A DNA stretch of 59,191 nucleotides. It comes from Oceanithermus desulfurans (GTDB lineage Bacteria > Deinococcota > Deinococci > Deinococcales > Marinithermaceae). The position numbers and the translations under genes were made by a program. Below the pieces are notes generated by a model. It had not been told where the DNA came from, ran no database searches, and worked only from the letters and a program-made list of their open reading frames with translations. Shown here piece by piece: positions 41,851 to 51,131 of this stretch. The stretch spans positions 1 to 59,191 of the forward strand of contig NZ_JACHEZ010000011.1 in assembly GCF_014201675.1 (NCBI RefSeq), in the 5' to 3' direction. How positions within the stretch are numbered: position 1 is the first letter of the stretch; each line of letters starts with the position of its first letter.

Positions 41851-42648
41851 ATGACGTTGAACTTTGGCCGCGTGGCCTACGCCTACGACCGAACCCGCTA
41901 CCATCCGCCCGAGGTTTCGGGGCGGATCGCCACCGCCATCATCGCGCCGGTGGAGGACCGCTTCCGTGAGCCGGTCTTCCTCGAGCTGGGCGTGGGTACC
42001 GGCCGCGTGGGCGTGCCCATCATCGCGCGCGGGCACAAGTTCGTGGGCGTGGACGTGAGCCCGGCGATGCTCGAGGTGATGCGCTACAAGATCGCCGGGG
42101 TGGCACGCAAGGTGCGCCTGGTCGAGGCCGACGCGCGCAGCCTGCCCTTCGCCAAGGACAGCTTCCACGCGGTCATCGGGGTGCACCTTTGGCACCTGAT
42201 CCCCGACTGGCAGCGGGCCTTGCTCGAGGCGCTCAGGGTCCTGGCGCCCGGGGGCGTGCTCTACGAGGGCTGGGACGTCTCCACCGGTCCCAGCGAGGAC
42301 TGGAGCATCCAGGAACGCTGGCGGGAGCTGCTGGCCGAGATGGGGTACGAGCTCAAGCGCGGGGCGCACACACGCCGGCTCGACGAGGTAGAGCGGGCGC
42401 TGGAGCAGCTGGGGCTCGAGCCCCAGACCCAGGCCGTGGCCGAGTGGGTCGAGGAGCGGACCCCGCGGCAGACGATGGAGATCCTGGAAGAGCGCCTCTA
42501 CTCTTACACCTGGCAGGTGCCGCCCGAGGTCTTCCGCCCCTCGATCGAGCGCTTGTGGACCTGGGTCCGGGAAACCTACCCCGACCTCGACCAGACCTAC
42601 CCCATTCCCTGGAAGTTCATGCTGCGCAGCACCCGGCTGCCGGAGTAG
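41851..42648 (+). CDS. SAM-dependent methyltransferase (class I)
   Basis: 265 residues from ATG 41851; the frame stays open to TTG 41797, but homology to the family starts at MTLNFGRVAYAYDRTRYHPP. The Rossmann motifs are clear: FLELGVGTGRVGVPIIARG (motif I, SAM-binding glycine loop), FVGVDVSPAMLEVM (motif II acid), VEADARSLPFAKDSFHAVIGVHLWHLIPDW (motif III-IV, methyltransferase type 11) and LRVLAPGGVLYEGW. Substrate not identifiable; neighbours give no hint. It ends before an 860-bp gap. Confidence 0.85.
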   Translation: MTLNFGRVAYAYDRTRYHPPEVSGRIATAIIAPVEDRFREPVFLELGVGTGRVGVPIIARGHKFVGVDVSPAMLEVMRYKIAGVARKVRLVEADARSLPFAKDSFHAVIGVHLWHLIPDWQRALLEALRVLAPGGVLYEGWDVSTGPSEDWSIQERWRELLAEMGYELKRGAHTRRLDEVERALEQLGLEPQTQAVAEWVEERTPRQTMEILEERLYSYTWQVPPEVFRPSIERLWTWVRETYPDLDQTYPIPWKFMLRSTRLPE

Positions 42649-43477
42649 TAGGGCGGGAACCGCTCCTTGTCTGGCTAGAGCAGGTGGCGGTGCAGGTTCA
42701 CGATGCATGACGGGTAGCGTCTGCGAAGGAAAGGCTTTCCGCCCCCAGGTCGCGATTTTGCATTTGGTGCAGATGCGGAGGTGACCATAGAGGTCCCTCC
42801 AGCGCCGCCCAGTTTCCACCGTGCGCACCGTCGCGCCCGTGCCCCACCTTGTGCGTTCCTCCTGTTCGCGCTGCAGCCGCGCACGGGCCCGCCTCACTCA
42901 ACAAACCCTACGATGAGACATGGCCAGTGCGTTGAACGGTTTACGCATCTTTTGGTCTGCTTTTTCGTCATGCCCGCGTAGGCGGGCATCTGCCCCTTAA
43001 CCGTGAGACTGCGGATAGCGCGCCGCGATACTCGTCCCGGGTGCTGGGTGCGGGAAGGCAAAAGCGGGTCCCAAGGTGTGATGGGTTGAGGCGGCGTCCG
43101 CTAGATCCACCGTCCCATACGGCTCCTTCATCCTACTTGGTTCACCCCTTCAATACGCCCGTGAACGCAGGTTATTACCTTGACCGCAAGAGACGGGACT
43201 CCGTTCTTGTTTATTCGGGGACAAGCTGCGAGAGCGGACCGCTCCTGAGTAAGAACCGGAAGGTGGCATCCGGTGGGGATTGCGAGCAACTTGGGTCACG
43301 CGATGCACATCACCCCCCGGTTTGTACGTCTGGTCGGGATGCGGGAGCGACGAATCGCGAAAGAGCCCCGGCAACCTCAATACGATAGTGCCGCGAGCGG
43401 TAGCGGTGAGCATGCGCGCTTGCGAAATCGTTGATTGTCCGCTATCACCGCTAATAATAAGTAAGGTGCAAATCTAC
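42649..43477. other. Long noncoding stretch, no gene recognised
   Basis: I find no ORF with a ribosome site, codon bias or a recognisable family. GC is lower and more even than in native genes. The only structure noted is the inverted repeat at 42970-42989 and scattered short repeats. It could be decayed sequence from an old insertion or hold an RNA I cannot see. Confidence 0.5.
42970..42989. repeat. Palindromic intergenic repeat
   Basis: ATGCCCGC-GTAG-GCGGGCAT, flanked by CGTC, the type of short REP-like palindrome scattered between genes in many genomes. Confidence 0.5.
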
Positions 43478-43507
43478 TTGACTACGGGAACACTGTTCAC
43501 ATAGAAT
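43478..43507 (+). promoter_or_regulatory. Promoter of the broken lipoprotein gene
   Basis: TTGACT (43478-43483), 18 nt, TAGAAT (43502-43507), then eight nt to ATG 43516. A strong, near-consensus, leaderless-type promoter; it shows the gene was meant to be expressed. Confidence 0.6.
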
Positions 43508-43515
43508 CAGTGCAA

Positions 43516-44432
43516 ATGAGAATAGCATTGGGTATAGCTGCAATGGGCGTCTTCTTGTTGTGCGCGTGTAAATCCGAGCCCCCAGCCCCGGTGCGGGTAT
43601 CGGGAATGGTCGTGGTTCGCCCCGACGATTCCCTGGACTATGACGTCTATCCAGAAGGGGTCGTGGTGGAGGTGCTGTCTGAAGACGGCGTCCTCCTGAC
43701 CCAGACGACAACGGGTGCGGTCGGTCAGTATGCGGCTGACATTGAAGGCGTCGGCCCTGGAGACAAGCTTCGGGTGCGTGCTGTATACAACAACGGCGAA
43801 ATCGAGTTGAGGGCGGTTAAGAGAGTTGCGGTGAACAACAACCGGTTCGCCCTGGTGCCCGATCTGGTGTTCGCCGAACCTACGGGATCCGAATTGGTGC
43901 ACGACGGGACGTCATGGGTGGATCGTGTGGGTGACGTTGAAATTATCGTGTGGGTGACGTTGAAATTGTCGATCCGTCACGTCGCTTTTCTAAAGTTTGG
44001 GCACGGGCTTTTGACCCAGAATTCGACCGCCCTTTCTTTCCGGGCGACTACCGCGACGCCGATGGGAACAAAATCATCTCTAACGGCTTTCTGTTTGTGA
44101 CGGCACAGGATGCTGCCGGGCGGCAAATTACCGCTTTGAGCGAGCCGGTCAGCGTGTACTTTTACATTCCTACCACGCATCGCTACTACCTGCGCGACGT
44201 GAGCCCGGGCAACGGCTTGTATGAAGTGCCGATGTATCTCTACGACGAGGAGCAAGACACCTGGGTGCGGCGAGGTACGGGCATTGTGGTTGATGCAGAT
44301 TACCAGCCGATCCCCGAATCTGACGAAGACCAGGTTACGGCGGACCCCGACTATGGTGAACTTTTCGTGAAGTTCGAAGCCGATCACTTTTCTACCTGGA
44401 ACGTCGACCATCCCCTTCCACCGTGTAGATAG
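43516..44432 (+). pseudogene. Lipoprotein gene disrupted by a 23-bp tandem duplication
   Basis: The first frame (43516-44100) starts with a lipoprotein signal peptide (MRIALGIAAMGVFLLCAC) and a carboxypeptidase-regulatory-like beta domain (VRVSGMVVVRPDDSL ... GQYAADIEG). At 43922-43967 a 23-bp unit occurs twice in tandem without mismatch. Because 23 is not a multiple of three, the frame shifts and stops at 44100 after unrelated residues. The other frame (43950-44432) carries the real continuation: removing one copy joins WVDRVGDVEI directly to VDPSRRFSKVWARAF and gives a continuous protein of about 297 residues ending WNVDHPLPPCR. The gene is therefore either a recent pseudogene or a switchable one. 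Function unknown. The next gene lies 12 bp further on. Confidence 0.8.
43922..43967 (+). repeat. Perfect 2 x 23-bp tandem repeat inside the lipoprotein gene
   Basis: Copy 1 is 43922-43944, copy 2 is 43945-43967; each begins ATCGTGTGGG and ends TTGAAATT. Both copies are identical, so the duplication is young or still dynamic. Confidence 0.95.
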
Positions 44433-44444
44433 GGAAGCCCAAGC

Positions 44445-45374
44445 ATGCGCCATCTTCTTTCCCACATCAGCCTAAGAACCCTCCTCCCCCTCTTCCTCCT
44501 CTACTACCTCCTCACCGTCGCCCTCTCCTGGTTGGGCTATGCCTTCCTGGCCCTGGCCCTGCTGGCCGTGAACTTCGTCTTTGCCCTCGCCCTCGTCTTC
44601 CCCGCCACCCGCGCCTGGGGTCGGCGCATGCTGCGGCACAGCTTCGTACTCCTGGCCCTGGCCGCGGTCTACGCCGCCTTCCCGGGCGTCCCCACGGGCG
44701 CACGGAGCGCCGTCAAGCTGGTCGGCCCCGAGGGCGGTCAGGTGAGAACCCCCGACCTCGTCGCCCGCGTGGTCGTAGGGCCCGGCTCCTTCCCCGTCCC
44801 CCTGCTCCTCCGGATCACCTCCCTCCCCCTCACCGCCCCCCTCCCCGACCCCACCTTGCCCCCCGAGGTGAAGCTCATCGCCGCCGCCCGCTTCGAGCAG
44901 AGCCACCCCTTCGCCGAGGAGTGGCAGAACTTCTTCCTCCCCCAGGTCCAGCTCAGCCTCAGGAACGCGGTGGCGCCGGTGGAAGGCGGGGACTACTTCA
45001 CCGAGATCTGTTATTGGGTTCCACCCGAAGAGATGACGTACCCCGATGTGCAAGATCCTTGGTTTTGCGATGAGTACTTCGACGTCACGGGCGGCGACCC
45101 CACCCAGAAGGGCTCCGGCTGGGCCTCCACCACCATCAAGGGCTTCGGCCGCGAAGGCACGGCCTTCTACCTCTTCCAGTACCCCCGCGACTGGGCCCGG
45201 GCCAACTGCGAGGCGGCGGGGGGTACGTTTGACGACAATCCAAAACTGTACTCGTTCGAAAGCTCTTGCTACGGCTACGATTTGCAACGGTATGAGTTAA
45301 GTCTTGGTCGGGTGGTTCAGGGTCCTGCGCTTATCGAAAAAACCCCCAATACCGGAGGCAACCATGATAAATAA
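44445..45374 (+). CDS. Membrane protein with ZU5-like extracellular domain
   Basis: 309 residues. Two or three N-terminal hydrophobic helices (about 10-32, 33-55, 65-85) are followed by an outward domain starting AVKLVGPEGGQVRTPDLVARVVVGPGSFP, which looks like the GGxV-TPD-V-PPGA opening of ZU5-type beta domains. The C-terminal part has four cysteines (EICYW, PWFCDEYF, NCEAAGG, SSCYGYD) that could pair outside the cell. Codon use is uneven: long GC-rich runs mixed with AT-richer patches after 45000. It follows the broken lipoprotein gene by 12 bp, and the next ORF overlaps it. Function unknown. Confidence 0.6.
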   Translation: MRHLLSHISLRTLLPLFLLYYLLTVALSWLGYAFLALALLAVNFVFALALVFPATRAWGRRMLRHSFVLLALAAVYAAFPGVPTGARSAVKLVGPEGGQVRTPDLVARVVVGPGSFPVPLLLRITSLPLTAPLPDPTLPPEVKLIAAARFEQSHPFAEEWQNFFLPQVQLSLRNAVAPVEGGDYFTEICYWVPPEEMTYPDVQDPWFCDEYFDVTGGDPTQKGSGWASTTIKGFGREGTAFYLFQYPRDWARANCEAAGGTFDDNPKLYSFESSCYGYDLQRYELSLGRVVQGPALIEKTPNTGGNHDK

Positions 45375-45510
45375 CCAAACCTTGCGGCTCGTTCCCCTGG
45401 CGCTGGCCCTGGCGCTCCTTTCCCTCAGCGCCTGCCGGCGCGAGGCCAAGGCCCCGCCGGGGCCGTCAAGATGGACGGCGTCGCTGTTTAAACCGACGCC
45501 ATCAGCGTAG
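45364..45510 (+). pseudogene. Truncated lipoprotein, signal peptide only
   Basis: 48 codons. GGAGG sits just upstream of ATG 45364. Residues 1-24 form a full lipoprotein signal peptide ending LSAC, but only 24 residues follow before the stop (RREAKAPPGPSRWT...), too few for a functional domain. Probably the 5' stub of a lipoprotein gene cut off by a deletion or frameshift. It overlaps the previous gene by 11 bp. Confidence 0.5.
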
Positions 45511-46345
45511 CACCCCCTTCTGGGTTGGCTTTCGCGGCTCCGTTGCCCCTGGCCGGGGATCGTTTCCGCCGCCTTAAGCAACCCCCCTCCGGCGGCTTCG
45601 CCGCCACCTCCCCTGGTGGGGGAGGAAAAAAGAGCTCGTCGCGCGTAGTTCGTGGAACAGAAATAAGCTCCCCCTAATGGGAGGAGACGTTGTTCTGCGG
45701 CGGCTGAGCCGCGGGTTCATGGCGCGGCATGGGCCCCGGATCAAGTCCGGGGCATCGTCGGATCGACTCTTCTTGCTCGCCACTCCCTACACCCAATTAA
45801 CTACCGATTCCCCGGACGAGGCAGCATTTTGCCGCCGAGATCCGGGGTCCATGCTGGGCGAGAAGCCAAGACAGCCTTGTCGATGGCAAGCCCGCCACGT
45901 GCCGGAAGCCGGTGCCGTTGCCTGACCCTGCGCAACGTACGGGCGGATCCGGGTGTCCGCCCGTACGGGGAAGGCCACTGCAGACCGGTGTTTCGTCATT
46001 CCAGCCAAGCGAGCCGTGAGGCTCGCGCGAGCTGGAATCCAGACCGGCGTACGCTCCGTTGCTCGTGGAGTCCTAAGGAAACAGCGGTGACGAACGGCAG
46101 CAACGGCGTCAAAGCCGCGCCCAGCCCCAACCACCGACCCGGACCTGGACCCAGCTTTCGCTGGGGTGACGATGGAACGCCCACCTACGAGGCGGTTTCT
46201 GGAAGGCGTGGAGTCCAGGAGGGCCAAAGCGCTTCCGTCCCGGTCAAACGCTGCACGCCTGTTCGCGCGCTCTGCAGCGGTGCGGTCGCGGGCGAGCTCG
46301 CGAGCCGGGCCGGCCGGCTGTCATCCATTCCGAACCCCGGGCCGG
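45511..46345. other. Noncoding stretch with dispersed palindromic repeats
   Basis: No gene recognised. It contains several short palindromes: GCCCCGGA-TCAAG-TCCGGGGC (45733-45753), related hairpins near 45595-45625 and 45668-45690 built from ctcccc/ggggag words, and a TTCCAGC ... GCTGGAA pair around 46010-46035. Twenty bases of the first (45735-45754) recur exactly at 50182-50201. Confidence 0.55.
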
Positions 46346-46351
46346 TAAACT
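46346..46351 (+). promoter_or_regulatory. -10 box for leaderless dnaE transcript
   Basis: TAAACT with six nt to ATG 46358. Confidence 0.35.
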
Positions 46352-46357
46352 GACCCC

Positions 46358-49300
46358 ATGAAGTTCGCCCACCTGCACCAGCACACCCAGTTCTCGTTGC
46401 TCGACGGCGCGGCCAAGCTGGACGAGCTGATCCAGTGGGTCAAGCAGACCACGCCGGAAGACCCGGCGCTCGCGACCACGGACCACGGGAACCTCTTCGG
46501 GGCGGTGCAGTTCTACAAGAAGGCCACGGCCGCGGGGGTCAAGCCGATCATCGGCTACGAGGCCTACGTGGCCGCCGAGAGCCGTTTCGACCGCACGATG
46601 CGCAAGGGCCTCGACGGCGGCTACTTTCACCTGACCCTGCTGGCCAAGGACTTCGTGGGCTACCAGAACCTGGTGCGGCTCGCGAGCCGCGCCTACCTCG
46701 AGGGTTTCTACATGAAGCCGCGCATCGACCGCGAGATTCTGCGCGAGCACAACGAGGGCATCATCGCGCTTTCGGGCTGCCTGGGGGCGGAGATTCCCCA
46801 GTTCATCCTGGCGGACCGGATCGACCTGGCCGAGGAGCGGCTGAACGAGTACCTGGAGATCTTCGGCGACCGCTACTTCATCGAGATCCAGGACCACGGC
46901 CTCGAAGAGCAGAAGAAGGTCAACGCGGTGCTGCGCGAGTTCGCGCAAAAGTACGGGCTAGGCATGGTGGCCACCAACGACGGCCACTACGTCAAGCAGG
47001 AGGACGCCCGCGCCCACGAAGTGCTGCTGGCCATCCAGTCGAAGGCCACGCTGGCCGACGAGGACCGCTGGAAGTTCCCCTGCGACGAGTTCTACGTCAA
47101 GACGCCCGAGGAGATGAAGCAGGCGCTCCCCGACTGGCCCGACGAGATCTTCAGCAACAGCGCCGAGATCGCCGCGATGTGCAACGTCGAGCTGCCGGTG
47201 GGTGACAAGATGACCTACCGCATCCCGCGCTACCCGCTGCCCGAGGGGCGCGACGAGAACCAGTACCTGCGCGAGCTGACCTTCAAGGGGCTGTTGGAGC
47301 GCTACCCCGACCGGGTGAACCCGGCGCTCTACCGCGCTTACCTCACGCGGCTGGAGATCGAACCGGCCGAGGACGAAGAAGACCTGATCCTGCAGCTCGC
47401 GAGGCTGGACCGAGAGGCGCGGGAGCGGGTGGACTTCTTCCCGGACGTGCGCAACGTCCAGGACTGGGACGGCTGGGCCACGCTGGCGCGGGCCGAGTAC
47501 GAGCTGGGCACGATCGAGCAGATGGGTTTTCCGGGGTACCTGCTGATCGTGCAGGACTACATCAACTGGGCCAAGGACCACGGCATCAGCGTGGGTCCGG
47601 GGCGCGGTAGCGCCGCGGGCAGCCTGGTGGCCTACGCGATCCGGATCACCAACATCGACCCGCTCGAGTTCGGCCTGCTCTTCGAGCGCTTTTTAAACCC
47701 CGCGCGGGTGAGCATGCCCGACATCGACACCGATTTCTCGGACGTGCGCCGCGACGAGGTGATCGACTACGTGCGCGAGCGCTACGGCGAGGACAAGGTG
47801 GCCCAGATCGCCACCTTCGGGACGCTGGCCTCCAAGGCGGCGCTCAAGGACGTGGCCCGGGTCTACGGGCTCGAGTACAAGCGCGCCGAGCAGCTGGCGA
47901 AGCTGATCCCCACCGTCTTCGGCAAGCCGCTGCCGCTGGCGCAGGCGATGGAGCAGATCCCCGAGCTGAAGGCGGCGATGCGTCAGGACGAGACGGTGCG
48001 CGAGGTTTTGGATATCGCCCAGCGCCTCGAGGGGCTCAACCGCCACGCCTCGGTGCACGCCGCCGGCGTGGTGATCGCCGACGAGCCGTTGACCGACCTG
48101 GTGCCGCTGATGCGCGATACCCGCGGCGACGGCGTCGTCACCCAGTACGACATGGGGTCGGTGGAGGCCCTGGGCCTCCTCAAGATGGACTTCCTGGGTT
48201 TGCGCACGCTCTCGTTCCTGGACGAGGCCCGGCGCATCGTCAAGGAGTCCGCGGGGGTGGAGCTCGACTACGACCGCCTGCCCCTCGACGACCCCAAGAC
48301 CTTCGAGATGCTGAGCCGCGGCGACACCAAGGGCGTCTTCCAGCTCGAGGGCACGGGAATGACGAACACGGTCAAGGCCTTCAAGCCCGAGCGGCTGCAC
48401 GACATCATCGCCATCGTCTCGCTCTACCGGCCGGGGCCGATGGACAACATCCCCACCTACCTGCGCCGCCGCCACGGGCAGGAACCGGTGAGCTACGCCG
48501 AGTTTCCCCACGCCGCCGAGATGCTTGAGCCCATCCTGGCCGAGACCTACGGCATCCCCGTTTACCAGGAGCAGATTATGCAGATCGCCAGCGCCGTGGC
48601 CGGCTACACCCTGGGCGAAGCCGACCTGCTGCGCCGCGCGATGGGGAAGAAGAAGGTCGAGGAGCTGAAAGCCCACCGCGACCGCTTTATCACCGGGGCC
48701 GAGAAGCGGGGCGTTCCGCCCGACGAGGCCAGCCGCATCTTCGACCTGCTCGAGGCCTTTGCCAACTACGGTTTCAACAAGTCGCACGCCGCGGCCTACT
48801 CGCTGATCTCGTACCAGACGGCCTACGTCAAGGCCCACTTCCCGGTCGAGTTCATGGCCGCGTTGCTCACAGTGGAACGCCGCAACTCGGACAAGGTGGC
48901 CGAGTACATCCGCGACGCCGAGGCCGGCGGCATCCACGTGCTGCCGCCCGACATCAACCGCTCCGGCGCCGACTTCCGCGTCGTCGGGCGCGAGATCCTC
49001 TTCGGCCTCTCGGCGGTCAAGAACGTGGGCGAGGGGGCGGTGGAGAGCATCCTCGCCGAGCGGGAAAAGGGCGGCCCCTACCGGAGCCTGCCCGACTTCC
49101 TCAGACGGGTGGACCTGCACCACGTCAACAAGCGGGCGCTCGAGTCGCTCATCAAGGCCGGCGCTTTCGACGCCTTCGGTGAACGCGGGCAGATGCTCGA
49201 CGCCATGGAGGGGTTGCTCAAGTGGGCCGCCGCCGAGCAGCAGAAGGCCGCGGGCGGCCTCACCGGCCTCTTCGACGACGGCCTCACCGAGCCGCCGCTG

Positions 49301-50026
49301 CCCGAGACCGCGCCGCTCGAAGAGGTGATCCGGCTGCGCTTCGAGAAGGAAGCCCTGGGCATCTACGTGACCGGGCACCCGCTCGAGCACTACCCCGGCC
49401 TCGCCGAGGCGGCCACCTGCCAGGTCACCGAGCTGCCCCGCTGGTACGAGCAGAACTCGGGTTCCAAGTCGCGGGTGCGGGTACTGCTCGCGGGAATGGT
49501 GGAGCAGATCGTGCGCCGCTCCACCCGCTCGGGCGGGATGATGGCCCGCTTCAACCTGGCCGACGCCTCGGGGGCGCTCGAGGTCGTCGTCTTCGGCCGC
49601 GCCTACGACCGGGTGATGACCCGCGTCAAGGAGGACATGCCGGTCATCGCGGTCTGCGACGTGGAGCCCGACGCCGACGGCGAGAGCCTGCGGGTGATGG
49701 TGCAGGACGTCTTCCTCTACGAGGAGCTGGAAGGTCTGCCCCAGGTGCTCGAGCTGGGCTTCGACCTGAGCCTGATGGACGACGAGCGGCTGCTCGACCT
49801 GCGCAGCCTGCTCGACGAGCACCCGGGGGTGGTGCCCGTCTACCTGAAGGTGCGCGGGCCCGGGGGGTGGGCATTGCTGGAGGCGCGCGAGGTGCGCGTC
49901 GATCCCGGCGTGACCGCCGAGCTGGAAAAGCTGGAGGGGCTCGAGGTGCGCTCGCTGCCCGACCGCGAGGCGCTGCTCGCGGGCAAGCTGGGGGGCGAGG
50001 GCCAGGCCGAAGTGGTGCCCTTCTGA
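46358..50026 (+). CDS. dnaE: DNA polymerase III alpha subunit
   Basis: 1222 residues, replicative polymerase. The N-terminal PHP domain (FAHLHQHTQFSLLDGAAKLDEL, ALATTDHGNLFGAVQF) retains its histidine and acidic metal ligands, as in Thermus enzymes that keep PHP exonuclease activity. The polymerase core holds GPGRGSAAGSLVAYA, SMPDIDTDFSDVRRDEVIDYV (catalytic Asp455 and Asp457), and LLKMDFLGLRTL (Asp611). GTYGIPVYQEQ-type fingers (ETYGIPVYQEQIMQIA), FNKSHAAAYSLISYQTAYVKAHFP and tandem HhH motifs follow; an OB domain near 1030-1110 (SRVRVLLAGMVEQIVRRSTRSGGMMARF) and a C-terminal tau-binding tail end it. No intein, unlike some Thermus and Deinococcus relatives. Leaderless start at 46358. Confidence 0.97.
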   Translation: MKFAHLHQHTQFSLLDGAAKLDELIQWVKQTTPEDPALATTDHGNLFGAVQFYKKATAAGVKPIIGYEAYVAAESRFDRTMRKGLDGGYFHLTLLAKDFVGYQNLVRLASRAYLEGFYMKPRIDREILREHNEGIIALSGCLGAEIPQFILADRIDLAEERLNEYLEIFGDRYFIEIQDHGLEEQKKVNAVLREFAQKYGLGMVATNDGHYVKQEDARAHEVLLAIQSKATLADEDRWKFPCDEFYVKTPEEMKQALPDWPDEIFSNSAEIAAMCNVELPVGDKMTYRIPRYPLPEGRDENQYLRELTFKGLLERYPDRVNPALYRAYLTRLEIEPAEDEEDLILQLARLDREARERVDFFPDVRNVQDWDGWATLARAEYELGTIEQMGFPGYLLIVQDYINWAKDHGISVGPGRGSAAGSLVAYAIRITNIDPLEFGLLFERFLNPARVSMPDIDTDFSDVRRDEVIDYVRERYGEDKVAQIATFGTLASKAALKDVARVYGLEYKRAEQLAKLIPTVFGKPLPLAQAMEQIPELKAAMRQDETVREVLDIAQRLEGLNRHASVHAAGVVIADEPLTDLVPLMRDTRGDGVVTQYDMGSVEALGLLKMDFLGLRTLSFLDEARRIVKESAGVELDYDRLPLDDPKTFEMLSRGDTKGVFQLEGTGMTNTVKAFKPERLHDIIAIVSLYRPGPMDNIPTYLRRRHGQEPVSYAEFPHAAEMLEPILAETYGIPVYQEQIMQIASAVAGYTLGEADLLRRAMGKKKVEELKAHRDRFITGAEKRGVPPDEASRIFDLLEAFANYGFNKSHAAAYSLISYQTAYVKAHFPVEFMAALLTVERRNSDKVAEYIRDAEAGGIHVLPPDINRSGADFRVVGREILFGLSAVKNVGEGAVESILAEREKGGPYRSLPDFLRRVDLHHVNKRALESLIKAGAFDAFGERGQMLDAMEGLLKWAAAEQQKAAGGLTGLFDDGLTEPPLPETAPLEEVIRLRFEKEALGIYVTGHPLEHYPGLAEAATCQVTELPRWYEQNSGSKSRVRVLLAGMVEQIVRRSTRSGGMMARFNLADASGALEVVVFGRAYDRVMTRVKEDMPVIAVCDVEPDADGESLRVMVQDVFLYEELEGLPQVLELGFDLSLMDDERLLDLRSLLDEHPGVVPVYLKVRGPGGWALLEAREVRVDPGVTAELEKLEGLEVRSLPDREALLAGKLGGEGQAEVVPF

Positions 50027-51131
50027 ACCGGCCAAGCGCTGTAGCGTACGGGCCGTTCGCTGGTCCGCCGCTGGGGGGCGGACCGGCTTCTAACTACTAC
50101 GCACCACGTACCGCCGTTATCCGTCATTCCGGGCGAGGGGGCCACTGGCCCGCGAGATCCTGGATCGGGTCCGGGACAGGTCCCGGATCAAGTCCGGGGC
50201 AGGTCCTGAATCTTGAAACGCGCGGAGAAGGAATCGGTCGCTCGAAGTATGGAAGGTGACGGCCGCTCCGGTTCGTTTGTCGCACGCGGCTACGCTAAGA
50301 TCCCCGATCTCACCGGCTGCGCCGGTTCGTCGGGGATGACGAAAAAAGAGCGAGAAACCAATAACGACAAGATCTTAGGTCGTGATCGCCTAGCTCCCTT
50401 GACCCAGCTGGTGAAGAAGGGGAAAGGCCAAGACAAGATCCCCGATCTCGGCGCTACACGCCTCGTCGGGGATGACGGAAAGAGGGTGTGGGGTGCGGAA
50501 GGCGAAAGGGGTGATGGAAGCGAAAGAAGGGGAGGGGCGTGAAAGCAGCGGGTCTTCGCGGCCTCGGGAAGGCGAAGAATGGGCTGGCGGTCTTCCGGTC
50601 TTATCCGCTCCGCTCCTCCTTGTCAAACGTCTATCTACTACGCACCACGTACCGCCGGTATCCGTCATTCCGGACGAGGGGGCCACGCGGCCCCCGAGAG
50701 CCGGAATCTTGCTGGGGGCGAATAAGGGGACCGATCGCTCGAAAAGCGGAGGATTATGGCGGCGCATCGGTGCGCTTTCTCCTGAGGCGAACGACCACGA
50801 CAAGATCCCCGATCTCACAGGCTGCGCCGGTTCGTCGGGGATGACGAGGAGGGGACGAGGAAGCACAACAGACAAGACCCCGGGTCGCACGGCCTGCGGC
50901 CGCTTGCCCGGGGTGACGAGGGGGCGGCTGAAGCAACAACGGTCAGAGCCCCGAGATCGGGACTCTGCGCCTCGTCGGGGATGGCGAGCAAGTGGTGGTC
51001 AGTAGGGGGGCAGGAGGGCCACGATGTCGGCAGCAGACGTCCAGCGTCTGCGGCCACCCTCAAACTGCCCCTTACCGCTCCGGCCCCGATCCGCCCACCA
51101 CCTACCACGTACTACGTACCACGTACCGCCT
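50027..51131. repeat. Cluster of palindromic intergenic repeats
   Basis: About 1.1 kb with no convincing gene, built of at least two repeat families. Family A (about 50 bp, two copies: 50094-50143 and 50635-50686) begins CTACTACGCACCACGTACC and differs at about two positions between copies. Family B (about 45 bp) is an imperfect hairpin, AAGATCCCCGAT ... TCGGGGATGACGA, found at 50297-50342, 50435-50478, 50802-50847, and in more degenerate form at 50874-50920 and 50945-50987. A further fragment at 50182-50201 repeats 45735-45754. Small ORFs here are chance. Confidence 0.75.

Noticed and set aside
43150-43413. Minus-strand ORF of 87 codons in the noncoding gap
   Set aside because: No ribosome site, composition of random sequence, no recognisable family; not enough to call a gene.
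47693-50035. 780-codon minus-strand ORF antisense to dnaE
   Set aside because: Typical antisense shadow of a high-GC gene; no motif, no ribosome site, dnaE is complete.
50297-50987. Repeats behind dnaE as a CRISPR array
   Set aside because: Unit spacing is irregular (about 25 to 320 bp), copies diverge, units are hairpins of 45 bp, and no cas genes are present.
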